Assembly (NCBI RefSeq): GCF_900108095.1
Contig: NZ_FNWL01000003.1
Coordinates: 236,501-300,500 of the forward strand
From: Natronorubrum sediminis
GTDB lineage: Archaea > Halobacteriota > Halobacteria > Halobacteriales > Natrialbaceae
DNA: 64,000 bases
Reading direction: 5' to 3'
Below the pieces are notes generated by a model, which had not been told where the DNA came from, did not search any database, and saw only the letters and a program-made list of their open reading frames with translations. A program made the translations under genes and the position numbers. Every line of letters starts with the position of its first letter. Within the stretch, counting starts at the first letter, position 1. Positions 1 to 9,095 of this stretch are shown in pieces.

Positions 1-1250
1 AGCAATCCGACGTCCGTCGTCGGGCCGTCGAGGAACGACTCCCCGTCGTGGAGTTCCTCGATCGTCACGTCCGCGACGCCCGTCGCCTCCTCGAGAACGG
101 TGGTCTCGAGCGTGCTCGTGGCGGTCGTCAGCGCCGACAGCGTGCGGGCCTGATCGACGAGCAACGGTGCTGCGTCGGTTCCGTTGTCGCTGTCGGGGCG
201 CTCGAGCGCGTGGGACACGACGCCGTCGTCGACGAGATCGGACCGCAGGGTCTCGAGGGCGCGCTCAGCGTACCGTCGCGCTCGTTCGTCGTCGGTGTAG
301 GCGTAGTACGTCAGTAGTCCTTCGATAGCGAGCGCGTTCGACCCGGCGAAGACCCCGTCGTCGACCGGCGGTTCGTCCGCGTCGGCCCGGTCGGTCGCGT
401 CGAGTCCGTGCGCATCGTCGTCACCGGGAGCCTGACTGTTCGCGAAGGCGTCGACGTCGTCGTTCCACAGCGTCGTCGTGAGGTACTCGATCGTCCGTTC
501 AGCAGGCTGGTGATACTCGTCTTTCCCCGTGTGGAGGTAGGCGTTCGCGAACGCACGAACGAGCGCACCGTTCGAATCGAGCAGCTTCTCGTGTTGCAAG
601 CCGGTCCAGTCTCGGTCGGTCGCGAACCGATAGAAGCCGCCGTCGTACTCGTCTAACAGATTCGCACTCACCGCGTCGAACGAACGCAGCGCCATCTGCT
701 GGTCGCGTTTGAGGGCGAACTCGAGGGCGTCCGGAAGCGGGAACTTCGGCTGTTGGCCCCAGCCACCGGCAGTTTCGTCGTACGCCTCCGTGAGCTGGCC
801 CAGCATCGCGGCCTCGACGTCGCCAGAAAGCTCACCCGCGGGCGGGTTGTCCTCGCGAAGCGGACGCGGGATCCGTCCAGCGCCGCTTCCCTTGGTGTCC
901 CACATCGTCCGAACGCTGTCGAGCACCTGTCGCATGCCGTCGGGCCCGAGGTACCCCGCACCGGTTAGCACCGAGCCGTCGGGTGCGAGAAAAACCGTCG
1001 AGGGAAAACCGCCCATGTTGTACCGGTCGCGAACGCGTGGATACCGATCGACATCGACCCGAATCGGCACGAAACTGTCGTTGACGTGTGCCGCGATTCG
1101 CGGCTCCGCGTAGGTTTCTGCATCCATCTCGTGACAGTGGTCACACCACGTCGCCGTGAGCGAGAGCAAGAGCGGAACGTCGGCATCAGCCGCTTCGTCG
1201 AAGGCCTCCCGTCCCCACTCGCGCCACTCGACGCGTGTCGGATCGTCCAT
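1..1250 (-). CDS. Thioredoxin domain-containing protein (DUF255/YyaL-SPATA20 type), 3' end missing
   Basis: Reading leftwards from the ATG at 1250 the frame stays open to the window edge (about 416 codons), so the C-terminus is outside. The N-terminus has a thioredoxin fold with the redox motif WCDHC at residues 35-39 and a later GGFPSTVFLAPDG segment. After residue 160 comes the start of an alpha/alpha barrel (GGWGQQPKFPLPDALEF) typical of the DUF255/N-acylglucosamine-epimerase-like architecture. The family is cytosolic and its substrate is poorly defined; a redox or sugar-related role is only family-level knowledge. The upstream gene (FxsA) is divergent, so this gene starts its own transcript. 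Family assignment is confident, function is not. Confidence 0.85.
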   Translation of the reverse strand, partial: MDDPTRVEWREWGREAFDEAADADVPLLLSLTATWCDHCHEMDAETYAEPRIAAHVNDSFVPIRVDVDRYPRVRDRYNMGGFPSTVFLAPDGSVLTGAGYLGPDGMRQVLDSVRTMWDTKGSGAGRIPRPLREDNPPAGELSGDVEAAMLGQLTEAYDETAGGWGQQPKFPLPDALEFALKRDQQMALRSFDAVSANLLDEYDGGFYRFATDRDWTGLQHEKLLDSNGALVRAFANAYLHTGKDEYHQPAERTIEYLTTTLWNDDVDAFANSQAPGDDDAHGLDATDRADADEPPVDDGVFAGSNALAIEGLLTYYAYTDDERARRYAERALETLRSDLVDDGVVSHALERPDSDNGTDAAPLLVDQARTLSALTTATSTLETTVLEEATGVADVTIEELHDGESFLDGPTTDVGL

Positions 1251-1442
1251 ACGGGAGCCTCGAGTGTCGCACGCGTAAGCCCTTCGTTCGAACCGGCTGC
1301 GTCGCCCGGTTTTGAGAATGGATCGATGAGTTGCTGAACTACCAAGTCGCCGATAGCTGGGGTGGCGACGAGCCGAGTGGCCGCCTCGCCGAGTGAGACA
1401 CGAGAGTAAAGCGTTTTCACCCTCCACCGGCTATATCGTGGC

Positions 1443-2051
1443 ATGCTCCGGTGGCTCTTCGCGTTGATGCTCATCCCGTTTTTGGATGCGGTGATCCTGG
1501 CAGTCGTCGTTAGCCAGACGACGTACCTCGGCTGGGTTGGGATGGTGCTACTCGTCGTTTTGACCGGGCTCGTCGGCATGGTGTTCGTCCGTGCCGAGGG
1601 TCGTCGAACCATCCGGAAGATGCAGCGCTCGATGATTCAGGGAGAGCCGCCGACGAACCAACTCTTAGACGGCGGCCTCCTGATCGCAGCCGGTGCCTTC
1701 CTGCTCACCCCCGGATTAGTCACGGACCTCCTTGGCTTCTTGCTCGTCTTACCGCTAACCCGGATCCCGATTCGGGCCGGCCTCAAGCGCTTCGTGATCG
1801 TCCCCTACGCGGACAAGAAAACCGGCGGCTTCGCGAGTGGGAACGTCTGGACGTTTGGCTTCCCCGACGAAGAGATGGCTCAGGAGACCCAAACTGGCTC
1901 GAGTGGTGATGGAACGGTCGACCTCGGTGCCGACGACTACTCCGTCGACGCTGGTGGTCAGCAATCCTACACGGTCGATCTGGGTAACGAACGCACGTCG
2001 GACGCGTCGGGAGAATCGACCGACGACGACGGGGAAGAGCCAACTCGGTAG
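1443..2051 (+). CDS. fxsA: FxsA family membrane protein
   Basis: A 202-residue protein beginning MLRWLFALMLIPFLDAVIL, with hydrophobic segments at about residues 3-22, 26-48 and 75-103 and the FxsA-type block GGLLIAAGAFLLTPGLVTD. The last 70 residues are an acidic, low-complexity haloarchaeal tail (many D, S, G, T) and probably cytoplasmic. FxsA was named in E. coli because its overproduction relieves exclusion of phage T7 by the F plasmid; its normal role is unknown. The ATG at 1443 is the first in frame and gives the family's usual N-terminus. It is monocistronic, between a divergent thioredoxin-like gene and tRNA-Ile. Confidence 0.85.
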   Translation: MLRWLFALMLIPFLDAVILAVVVSQTTYLGWVGMVLLVVLTGLVGMVFVRAEGRRTIRKMQRSMIQGEPPTNQLLDGGLLIAAGAFLLTPGLVTDLLGFLLVLPLTRIPIRAGLKRFVIVPYADKKTGGFASGNVWTFGFPDEEMAQETQTGSSGDGTVDLGADDYSVDAGGQQSYTVDLGNERTSDASGESTDDDGEEPTR

Positions 2052-2118
2052 CAGTTCTCACAGTCTTCCAAGAAAGAAACGCTTAAACGTACCACCCGGC
2101 AACTACTGATTGCGACGC

Positions 2119-2192
2119 GGGCCAATAGCTCAATCAGGTTGAGCGCCACTCTGATAAGGTGGAGGCTCTCGGTTCAAATCCGAGTTGGCCCA
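2119..2192 (+). tRNA. tRNA-Ile (anticodon GAT)
   Basis: A complete cloverleaf can be folded by eye. The acceptor stem GGGCCAA (2119-2125) pairs with TTGGCCC (2185-2191), followed by discriminator A. The D stem is GCTC/GAGC. The anticodon arm is CCACT-CTGATAA-GGTGG, with GAT in the loop. The variable loop has 5 nt and the T arm is CTCGG-TTCAAAT-CCGAG. There is no intron and CCA is not encoded. The DNA just downstream is decayed, which fits use of this tRNA 3' end as an integration site. Confidence 0.95.
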
Positions 2193-3719
2193 CTACTTTT
2201 CAGACGAACAATTTCGTGAGTCGGGAATCTGTGACGAATCTCGAATCATTGTGTTCGAACGTTTCGCTCTCCCCTCCGCATTCTCTCGCTCACTGACGGG
2301 TGAGCCACTTCTCGAACTCGAGTCGAAAGCTGTCGCGTATATCGTTGAACCGCACTTTGCACGAGACGAACCTCTGGCGGTCTCCGCGCTGTGTAGGTGG
2401 GTCAAGATGGAGCGTAACCGCCTTCTCAACTTGCGGGTAGGTGAGTAGAGTACCCAGAGAACGATTTGCACAGTTTGTCCACTACTATAATACACATCGA
2501 ACTGACCAATCACTCATCACACGGATGCCAGCGGAGGTGCCGACTACAGTGGATACTAGAATTAATTACTCACACAAAATGGGGGTGGGACACGGACGCT
2601 GTCGTTCACTGTTATAAGTTCAGCAAGTGGCTTAGGGAATCGGTTGGTGGGTACCGTCTGTAGTAGTCTCCAGCACTCTGTAACCGAATTTAGTTCGGAA
2701 TCGGCCACTGGTGACGTAACGAAGCCGAGGCTATTACAGGCTCAACGGCCTGTGACGGCCGACGCCTGAATGCGCGACCCCGTTTAGCACGACGATCGAA
2801 CCCTTTCCAACGTCTTAATCTCGAGTTCGTTGGTTTCGTCGAGATATTGTTGGACGAGCGTCGGCGTCTATGTTGGCGGTTAATCTCGACTCTCTCTGGT
2901 GGTCCGTGGACCGTTTCTGCGAATTCGTTTTGCGCTTTCTCCCAGACTGGGTGTATATCAGAAACGGCCTGCTCGAGCGATTCCACACCGATGAGTCGCT
3001 TGCGCCGACTATCGACCGTTCGTTGTTGACCGTCGCACTATTTGGCTAACTCAGTCGACACAACGCCGTTCTTGTGCGTTATTGCAGCCAAGAGCCGTTG
3101 TATTGGCTCCTCTCACCACATTGTCGGAGGGCACTTTGCAATTTCCGACAAAGATTTGGTCGAGATGATCCATCATAACGAGGAATATATTGAGTAGAAA
3201 CTTCTACTGTGAACTATCGGTAGTGACAATCTGAAATAAAGATATTATTCCTGTCATCTCTAATATGCGGTCTACAGCGCTCGGTATCTCTTCCGAATCT
3301 GCTCTATAGGGGTGTCACAAAGATATTCGTGGTGGACGGCCCCAGACGCCCGGGCATGTGCCGGCTCGTGTCTGAGGCCACAGTTACCGGCGAACACATT
3401 CTTACTGGCTCTACACTGCCGCCTCGAGGTCCGTAAACGACACTTCTTCCTCATTTGCGAGGTGGTGGTGCGGTCGCGTGCCTCTTCGAGAAGATCCGTA
3501 CGACCACCAATAGCATTTGTAGCCACCGTGACTGCGTTCTTCGTGAAGTGTACACTACCCGACACCGGCATCGGCGGTTTCTCGTTGTCTCTTCCTCGTT
3601 CTATCGGTCGAAGTCGACGCGCTCTAATGACTCACCAGGGCCATTGATAGTAAACTCAAACTATTAGTGTGGTGATTTGAACCGACGTGCTTATCTAGAA
3701 TGGGTGAAAAACACGAGTG
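2193..3719. other. Gene-poor, AT-richer stretch with decayed coding remnants
   Basis: No convincing intact gene in about 1.5 kb. On the minus strand around 3040-2770 a coding-like frame (containing SDIHPVWEKAQNEFAETVHG) is followed in another frame by VQQYLDETNELEIKTLERVR and then a stop, as if one frameshift broke a small gene. On the plus strand about 3017-3197 there is an open frame without a start ending GGHFAISDKDLVEMIHHNEE. A minus-strand frame of 99 codons at 3571-3272 has no recognisable family. Base composition is lower in GC than the flanks, suggesting a decayed insertion beside the tRNA. Confidence 0.5.
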
Positions 3720-4304
3720 ATGAGTGGGTATGGGTGTAAAGTTTGTCGAATATTAGACGAATATGGTATGGAGCGATACGAAAAACAACTACTTCAGCAG
3801 TGGCAAGCCGATCAATCTCAGCGAAAAGGCTATAGGCAACTTGCGGACTGGTTCAACACGCTGATGTTACGTCGTGAAATGGACCGTGCAGGTCTTTCGA
3901 CTCTCGGCGATGAAGCCGAATCGAAGTACGAGCGACTGCAGTCAGAGAAAGCGATTGCCGAGGAAGTTGCTACTGAGTTATCGAACGCAGGAGTTCCGAC
4001 CGAGCAGTTGCGGAAGGACTTCGTTTCCTACGGTGTCATTCGGACCCATCTAAAGGATTGTCTTGATTCCGATGTCGAACTCTCGAGTGGCGAATGGGAA
4101 CGGGAAGCGATTGAAATATCCCAAAATCACGCGACGACGAAAATCGAGGAAGCTGTTCGTTCGCTTCAAAATAAAGGGAAGCTGAGCACGGGTAGTGAGA
4201 TTACGGTTTCTGTGAACGTCGAACTCGAATGCGAAAACTGTCACACGCGCGTTCCCGCGGATCGAGCGATCCGACGGGGCTACGTTTGTGATTGCGATGA
4301 CTAA
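3720..4304 (+). CDS. rdfA: RdfA family protein (rod-determining factor A-like)
   Basis: A 194-residue haloarchaeal protein matching the RdfA layout as I know it. It has an N-terminal CKVCRILDEYGM block (residues 6-17), a QLADWFN helix with a following LMLRREMDRAG, the motif DFVSYGVIRTHL (100-111), and a C-terminal zinc-ribbon-like part with Cys171, Cys174, Cys190 and Cys192. RdfA was identified in Haloferax volcanii as needed for rod shape; its mechanism is unknown. I chose the ATG at 3720 over the GTG one codon upstream. The SMC-related gene starts 2 nt after the stop, so the two form one operon and probably one functional unit. This copy adds an N-terminal CxxC (Cys6, Cys9). Confidence 0.8.
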   Translation: MSGYGCKVCRILDEYGMERYEKQLLQQWQADQSQRKGYRQLADWFNTLMLRREMDRAGLSTLGDEAESKYERLQSEKAIAEEVATELSNAGVPTEQLRKDFVSYGVIRTHLKDCLDSDVELSSGEWEREAIEISQNHATTKIEEAVRSLQNKGKLSTGSEITVSVNVELECENCHTRVPADRAIRRGYVCDCDD

Positions 4305-4306
4305 CC

Positions 4307-6148
4307 ATGTCTGATCACACACTTCAAATTGAACTAGAAAATATTGGGGGTATCGAACGAAAAGAAATCTCTATTACTGAGGGAGCAACCTTCATTCAGG
4401 GCCCGAACGCAGCGAACAAGAGTTCGTTCCTCAAGGGACTCCTCTTCGCACTCGGAGGGAGGTCGGTTCCGATCCGAAGCGGCGCGGATGAAGCCCGCGT
4501 GAAGTTATCAGTCGGTGATAGGCAAGTCGAGCGAGTTGCGAAGCGAACGACGGCCGGTATCGAGACGGATGGTGAGGCGTGGGTTACCGATTCCGACGAC
4601 GCCACCCTTCTCAAGCGGTTTGCAGGATTACTCGAAACTAATTCGCTCAGGAGCGCTGTCACCCGTAACGACGACGTCGAGTCGCTGCTCAAAGAGCCGA
4701 TAAACATCGAAGCACTCGAAGAGGAGCGGTCGTCGAAAATAAGCCGAAAGCGGGAGCTTACCAACGAAATTGAGTCGACTAGTGATATCGATACCCGTCT
4801 CGATAACAAAGAACAGGAACTCACGGACAAACGCGACCGACTCGACGAACTCGAATCGACGCTCGAAACGTTGTACGCGAAACAGGAAACGACTGATACC
4901 GACGACACCCTCCAGGAATTACGAGAGGAGCGTGCGGACTTACGGTCTGACGAAGCCGACTGTGACTCACAGATCGAACAGTTCGAGGCCGCTGCCGACC
5001 GCCTTGAACAGCGCACAAACGAAATCGAAGAAAATCTCGAAGACGCCCGCGAGGCTGTCGAAGAAACCGACGTCGAGACACTCAAAGTAGAACGCGAGAA
5101 CGCCCGATCTGAACTCGACGAGGTCCGTGAGCGCCTCGACGTCCTCCAATCGGCGCTCACCACCAACCGAGAAATGCTCAACTCCGAGTTTACCGGCGTG
5201 CTCGGACGCGATTCGGGGCTAATGGGAGATGAAGTGACCTGTTGGACGTGTGGACGATCGTCACCCGTCGACGATATCGAGGAGACCGTTGCCGAGTTGA
5301 CGGAACTCGTCGAAACAGATAAACGACGAAAACGAGACCGTGAACCGGAGATCGAAGAACTCACCGAGCAGATCGAGCAGGTCCAACGCTCCGAGTCGGA
5401 AATACAACGGCTCGAGACGGAAAAACGAGACGTCGAACAGAAACTCGAGAGTCGTCGTGATTCCCTCGAGGAGCAACGCGAGCGTCGCCAGTCGATCCGA
5501 GAACAACTCGAAGAACTCGACGACGAGATCGCTGAACAGGCTGCCGACCAGCGCTCTGAACGATCGGAACTGACCGACGAGATCGAGGAGACGAGGGTCG
5601 GAATCCAGACGCTTCGCCGAGAGATCGAGCGACTCGAAGAGACCTGTGAATCGCTCCGTGACAAACGTGTTGCGCTCCAACAAAAACGAGAGGCGGTCGA
5701 CGAACTCTCTGAAGAAATCACGGCGCTAACTGATCGGATCGAAAACCTCGAGAACGAACTCAAAACGGTGTTCAACGACACGATGGACGATCTGCTCGAT
5801 GTCCTCGAATTCGATCGAATCGAGCGCGTCTGGCTCGACGGTACATTCGAACTCGTCATTGCTCGAGAAGTCGACGGCCAGGTCCAATCGGACTCGATCG
5901 AGCACCTCGCAGAGAGCGAGCGTGAAATGATCGGTCTCGTTCTCGCGTTGGCTGGGTTTATCACGTACGATGTCGACGAGGTCACACCAGTACTGGTCCT
6001 CGATTCGCTCGGTGCGTTCGACGCCGAACGGACACGCCGTCTCGTGGATTACTTCGCCGACGAGACGGAGTATCTGCTAGCGACGGTACACCCGGAATCC
6101 ACGGTCGATACCGCGTTCGAAACGATCACGTTCGAACCACCCGTCTAA
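4307..6148 (+). CDS. Archaea-specific SMC-related (Sph-type) ATPase with zinc hook
   Basis: A 613-residue Rad50/SMC-like protein. An N-terminal ATPase half carries the P-loop variant GPNAANKSS (residues 32-40), with Asn where the Walker A consensus has Gly. Long heptad-rich coiled coils at about 125-300 and 325-490 flank a zinc hook TCWTCG near residue 311. The C-terminal half has a signature-like LAESEREMIG near 533 and Walker B VLVLDSLGAFD near 561, followed by a His switch in ATVHPE. The start MSDHTLQIELENIGGIE matches the haloarchaeal family paired with RdfA. The likely role is DNA- or envelope-linked structural work with RdfA; this is inference from the pairing. Confidence 0.85.
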   Translation: MSDHTLQIELENIGGIERKEISITEGATFIQGPNAANKSSFLKGLLFALGGRSVPIRSGADEARVKLSVGDRQVERVAKRTTAGIETDGEAWVTDSDDATLLKRFAGLLETNSLRSAVTRNDDVESLLKEPINIEALEEERSSKISRKRELTNEIESTSDIDTRLDNKEQELTDKRDRLDELESTLETLYAKQETTDTDDTLQELREERADLRSDEADCDSQIEQFEAAADRLEQRTNEIEENLEDAREAVEETDVETLKVERENARSELDEVRERLDVLQSALTTNREMLNSEFTGVLGRDSGLMGDEVTCWTCGRSSPVDDIEETVAELTELVETDKRRKRDREPEIEELTEQIEQVQRSESEIQRLETEKRDVEQKLESRRDSLEEQRERRQSIREQLEELDDEIAEQAADQRSERSELTDEIEETRVGIQTLRREIERLEETCESLRDKRVALQQKREAVDELSEEITALTDRIENLENELKTVFNDTMDDLLDVLEFDRIERVWLDGTFELVIAREVDGQVQSDSIEHLAESEREMIGLVLALAGFITYDVDEVTPVLVLDSLGAFDAERTRRLVDYFADETEYLLATVHPESTVDTAFETITFEPPV

Positions 6149-6235
6149 ATTCACCTCAGGGTTGTCGTTTCGCACCTCCCACCACCGACAGCACTCGCGC
6201 ATTGGCCGGGGGCGATCCAATTGTTGTGTCGCTTA

Positions 6236-6721
6236 TTAATAAACTGGAAGGTAGTTCCTAATATTCACGGCTCGATCCGTTTCGATGAAGTGATTGATCT
6301 CTCTCACCGAGTCGAGGGCCTCCAGACGAACGAGCAGGTCTCCAATTTCCGAATTCGATTTCGCGGTCATGATCCCGTAGAGGTCGATGGTTCCGAATCC
6401 TTCGGCGACGAACCAGAAATCCATGTCTGCCATCGCTTCGAACGCATCTCGCTTCGAGTTCTCACAGTTCTCGGTTTTGATCGTGACGAGAACGATTTCC
6501 CAACTGTTGCGTTCCGGACGAGGGAGAAAGAAACTCGTCATGTCGTCGAGTAACGTCGTCACGCGTCGGCGGACCCCTTCGCTACTGAGTTCGATTCCGT
6601 GCTGTGCCAGTTCGTCCGAAATATCTGCGTACGGGCTTCGAGGATCGTTCGCAAGGATCTCGAGGATTCGTCGGTCGATCTCGTCGATTTCGAGAACGGT
6701 ATCGTCGGAGCGATCAGTCAT
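6236..6721 (-). CDS. Lrp/AsnC family transcriptional regulator
   Basis: A 161-residue protein. The N-terminal winged helix (LEIDEIDRRILEILANDPRSPYADISDEL) is followed by a second helix pair ending in SSEGVRRRV. The C-terminal half is a RAM/AsnC-type ligand domain (WEIVLVTIKTENC; SEIGDLLVRLEALDSVREIN). It probably acts as a DNA-binding multimer sensing an amino acid or another small acid. It is the only recognisable regulator in the window and sits at the left border of the catabolic island, so it is a candidate controller of it, though nothing here proves that. The ATG at 6721 lies 25 nt from a TATA-like box. Confidence 0.85.
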   Translation of the reverse strand: MTDRSDDTVLEIDEIDRRILEILANDPRSPYADISDELAQHGIELSSEGVRRRVTTLLDDMTSFFLPRPERNSWEIVLVTIKTENCENSKRDAFEAMADMDFWFVAEGFGTIDLYGIMTAKSNSEIGDLLVRLEALDSVREINHFIETDRAVNIRNYLPVY

Positions 6722-7025
6722 GGTTGAATACTCTTGCTACCAAGCCTTAAAATCGCTAGACGATTGCCGTCGATACGTACTCCATCGATACACTAGAACA
6801 AACTCAATTACCGTTTTGATATTGAGGCGGTGTTGTAGTCTCCATGCATTCTCAGTTGCCTTCTGCGTGCAGTTAGCACGCGACAGCTGATCATGCATCG
6901 CACGCGGCAGGCGTAAATCACCTGGTAGTGAATACCGGTCAACAAATTTCGTCTCGTGACGTACCGGTAGATACTCTCCTGACCAGCTGTACCCCTACTC
7001 TACGGTATCGAGGCGCAACGGCGTC
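6722..7025. other. Intergenic region between Lrp gene and ligase
   Basis: About 300 nt holding the Lrp promoter at its left end. The remainder has stop codons in all frames at short intervals and I see no gene or strong repeat. The right part is the 3' side of the leftward ligase gene. Confidence 0.5.
6746..6753 (-). promoter_or_regulatory. TATA-like box of the Lrp gene
   Basis: On the minus strand the sequence reads TTTTAAGG, centred about 28 nt before the ATG at 6721. This is the haloarchaeal spacing for a leaderless mRNA, so translation would begin at or within a base or two of the transcript start. Confidence 0.45.
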
Positions 7026-8555
7026 TCATATCAGTTCATCTTTGAGGATCTTCCCGGTCGGATTTCGCGGTAGTTCCTCGTGGAACTCGACCTCACGGGG
7101 CTTCTTAAAGTCGGCAATATGGCTCCCGACGTACTCGCTGACCTCCGCGTCGGTCAGCGACTCGCCATCGTGGAGTACGACGGCCGCTTTCACGCGCTCG
7201 GTCCACGCTTCGTCTGGAACGCCGACAACGGCGACCTCCGAAATTTGTGCGTGTTCGTGCAAGACTTCCTCGATTTCGGCGGGGTGAATGTTCTCTCCGC
7301 CAGAGATAATCATATCGTCGTATCGCCCGATGAAGTGGAGGAATCCGTCTTCGTCCCGCCGGACGAGGTCAGAAGAGACGAAGTACCCCTCGTCGTCGAA
7401 CACCTCATCGGTCTTTTCGGGCATTCCGAGATACCCTTCGAACACGGTCGGCCCGCGGTACGCGATTCGACCAATATCGCCGCGATCCACTTCGTCCCCG
7501 TCGTCGTCGACGATCTTAACGGCGACGTTGACGATCTCCCTCCCGATGCTGTCTGGCTTCTCGAGTGCGTGTTCTGGCCCGAGCAGACAGGTGACAGGGG
7601 ACGTTTCGGTCTGGCCGAACACCTCGTAGAGATTCGTGTCGAACGATTCGATAATCGCTGTTTTGAGTTCTTCGCCGGACGGTGCGCCACCGGTCATGTA
7701 GTGATCGAAGGCGGAGAGATCGTAGTCTTCGAACTCGTCGACAGTGAGTAGCGCTCGACTCATCGTCGGTACGAAAAACGAGCCGGTAATGCGTTCGGTT
7801 TCGATGACCTCCATCACACGAGCAGGATCGAATTCGTTCATCAGATACGTCGTCGATCCGCAGTAGAAGGTGTTATTGAACAGTGCGAACGCCGCGATGT
7901 GAAACAGCGGGGTAACGACGAGAAATCGATCTTCCTGCTCCTCGAAATGACAGCTGTAGACGGTGTTCACGGAGTTCTGGATGACGTTGTCGTGAGTGAG
8001 GACGCAGCCTTTCGGTTTCCCCGTTGTCCCGCTCGTGTACATGAGCGCGGCGGCGTCGAGTCGAGTCGGCACGACGTCGACGCGATCAATGGAAACACCA
8101 TCGCGGGCGGCATCGAGGCCGTCGGCAAAGGCGGGAACGTCCGCTCCGAGGTACAGGTATTCACCGATCTGTACGTCGTCGTTCCTAGCGACCGTCGAAA
8201 TCGTTTCCCTCGCCTCGGAGTCGAAGAGGCACACCGACGCGCCGCTATCCTCGAGAACGTAGCCCACTTCCTCGTCTTTGAACCGGTGGTTGATCGGTAC
8301 CGGCAGGGCCCCGAGTTTCATCGCAGCGTAGTAGGAGTAGATCGTCTCCGGATGATTTTGCATGTAAACGGCGACTCGGTCGTCCTCGGTGACCCCGCGG
8401 TCAGCGAGCACTCGAGCGACCTGATTCACCCGGTCGTCGAACTCGCGGAACGTGATCGAGTCTCGAGTTCCATCGACGAGCGAAACGAGGCAGTCGTCGT
8501 CGGGATACTTGCGCGCATTCGTCTCTGCGAGGTCTCCAAGAGTCAGCCCGTCCAT
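7026..8555 (-). CDS. Class I adenylate-forming acyl-CoA ligase
   Basis: A 509-residue ANL superfamily enzyme that should activate a carboxylic acid with ATP to the acyl-AMP and then the CoA thioester. Visible motifs: P-loop LMYTSGTTGKPKG, YEVFGQTETSP (A5), GYFVSSDLVRRDEDG (A7), GRYDDMIISGGENIHPAEIE (A8) and the catalytic Lys in PRNPTGKILK near the C-terminus. The start at 8555 (MDGLTLGDLAE) aligns with two close paralogues at 31774 and 46613; an upstream in-frame start would add an unlikely arginine-rich extension. The substrate cannot be read from the sequence; medium- or branched-chain acids are possible. Confidence 0.9.
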   Translation of the reverse strand: MDGLTLGDLAETNARKYPDDDCLVSLVDGTRDSITFREFDDRVNQVARVLADRGVTEDDRVAVYMQNHPETIYSYYAAMKLGALPVPINHRFKDEEVGYVLEDSGASVCLFDSEARETISTVARNDDVQIGEYLYLGADVPAFADGLDAARDGVSIDRVDVVPTRLDAAALMYTSGTTGKPKGCVLTHDNVIQNSVNTVYSCHFEEQEDRFLVVTPLFHIAAFALFNNTFYCGSTTYLMNEFDPARVMEVIETERITGSFFVPTMSRALLTVDEFEDYDLSAFDHYMTGGAPSGEELKTAIIESFDTNLYEVFGQTETSPVTCLLGPEHALEKPDSIGREIVNVAVKIVDDDGDEVDRGDIGRIAYRGPTVFEGYLGMPEKTDEVFDDEGYFVSSDLVRRDEDGFLHFIGRYDDMIISGGENIHPAEIEEVLHEHAQISEVAVVGVPDEAWTERVKAAVVLHDGESLTDAEVSEYVGSHIADFKKPREVEFHEELPRNPTGKILKDELI

Positions 8556-8861
8556 GTTCGTGTTCTCATTAGTAGCGTAATAGTAGTTGTGACGACGGTT
8601 CGAACAGGGGAGACGTCTAGGAGACAATCGGTACGACCTTGGTATCTACTGACCGAGTTCGCAGGAAATCCATGTCCCGGTTGGGTCGATACAATTTCTT
8701 CCGTACCAGAGAGAGGCGACACACGACTCACCCTCGCCGTTCTCACAGCGACGGAGACGACTCACAGAACCCGGTTTCTAACGCTGACTCGAGATGCGTA
8801 TCGGGCTACGAACGTCCCACCGTGGTCATCGTGGCCAGCACCGCGACTCGTGAGCGAGAAG
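8556..8861. other. Intergenic region, no gene seen
   Basis: About 300 nt separating two leftward genes. Open frames here are short, arginine-rich and lack family features. The promoter of the ligase at 8555 should lie at its left end, but I see only a weak candidate there, the minus-strand stretch TACGCTACTA near 8573-8582. Confidence 0.4.
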
Positions 8862-9095
8862 TCACACTCGAGACGACTCCTGACGAACCGTGATCCGATA
8901 GTAGTCGGTGAACTTGATGATATCGTCCGACTCGAACGTGTTGCAAATCTGTTTAGGAGTTGCCATATCTCGTTCGTCAGTTTCGATTAGACGGGGAAAC
9001 CGTTCCTTCGCACGTTCCGGGAGTTCGTCGTAATGGTACACTCTCGAATCCGGCGGTATTCCGTCTACGAGCGTGAGTGTGATTTTCTCTACCAT
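8862..9095 (-). CDS. Small conserved-looking haloarchaeal protein, unknown function
   Basis: A 77-residue frame starting at the ATG at 9095 (MVEKITLTLVDGIPPDSRVY), preferred over an in-frame TTG five codons upstream. The segment VYHYDELPERAKERFPRLIE looks like small haloarchaeal proteins that carry a YDEL...AKxRF helix; I recall such families only as unnamed domains. No metal motif, signal peptide or membrane segment is visible. It is monocistronic, between a ligase and a divergent thiolase. The amino-acid composition (acidic, few repeats) supports a real gene. Confidence 0.55.
   Translation of the reverse strand: MVEKITLTLVDGIPPDSRVYHYDELPERAKERFPRLIETDERDMATPKQICNTFESDDIIKFTDYYRITVRQESSRV

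Noticed and set aside
2185-2448. An 87-codon plus-strand frame starting inside the tRNA
   Set aside because: The start overlaps the tRNA 3' end, and there is no family feature or promoter.
2690-2986. Minus-strand frame of 98 codons
   Set aside because: Only the first third looks protein-like; the rest is Arg/Ser-rich and the plausible continuation is in another frame, so I treat it as a broken remnant rather than a gene.
3272-3571. Minus-strand frame of 99 codons with several Cys and His
   Set aside because: No recognisable zinc motif spacing or family; coding potential is unclear in both strands of this stretch.
4396-5985. A 529-codon Ser/Arg-rich open frame on the minus strand
   Set aside because: It is antisense to the coiled-coil SMC-like gene; its Ser/Arg repeats are the mirror of Glu/Asp/Arg codons there.
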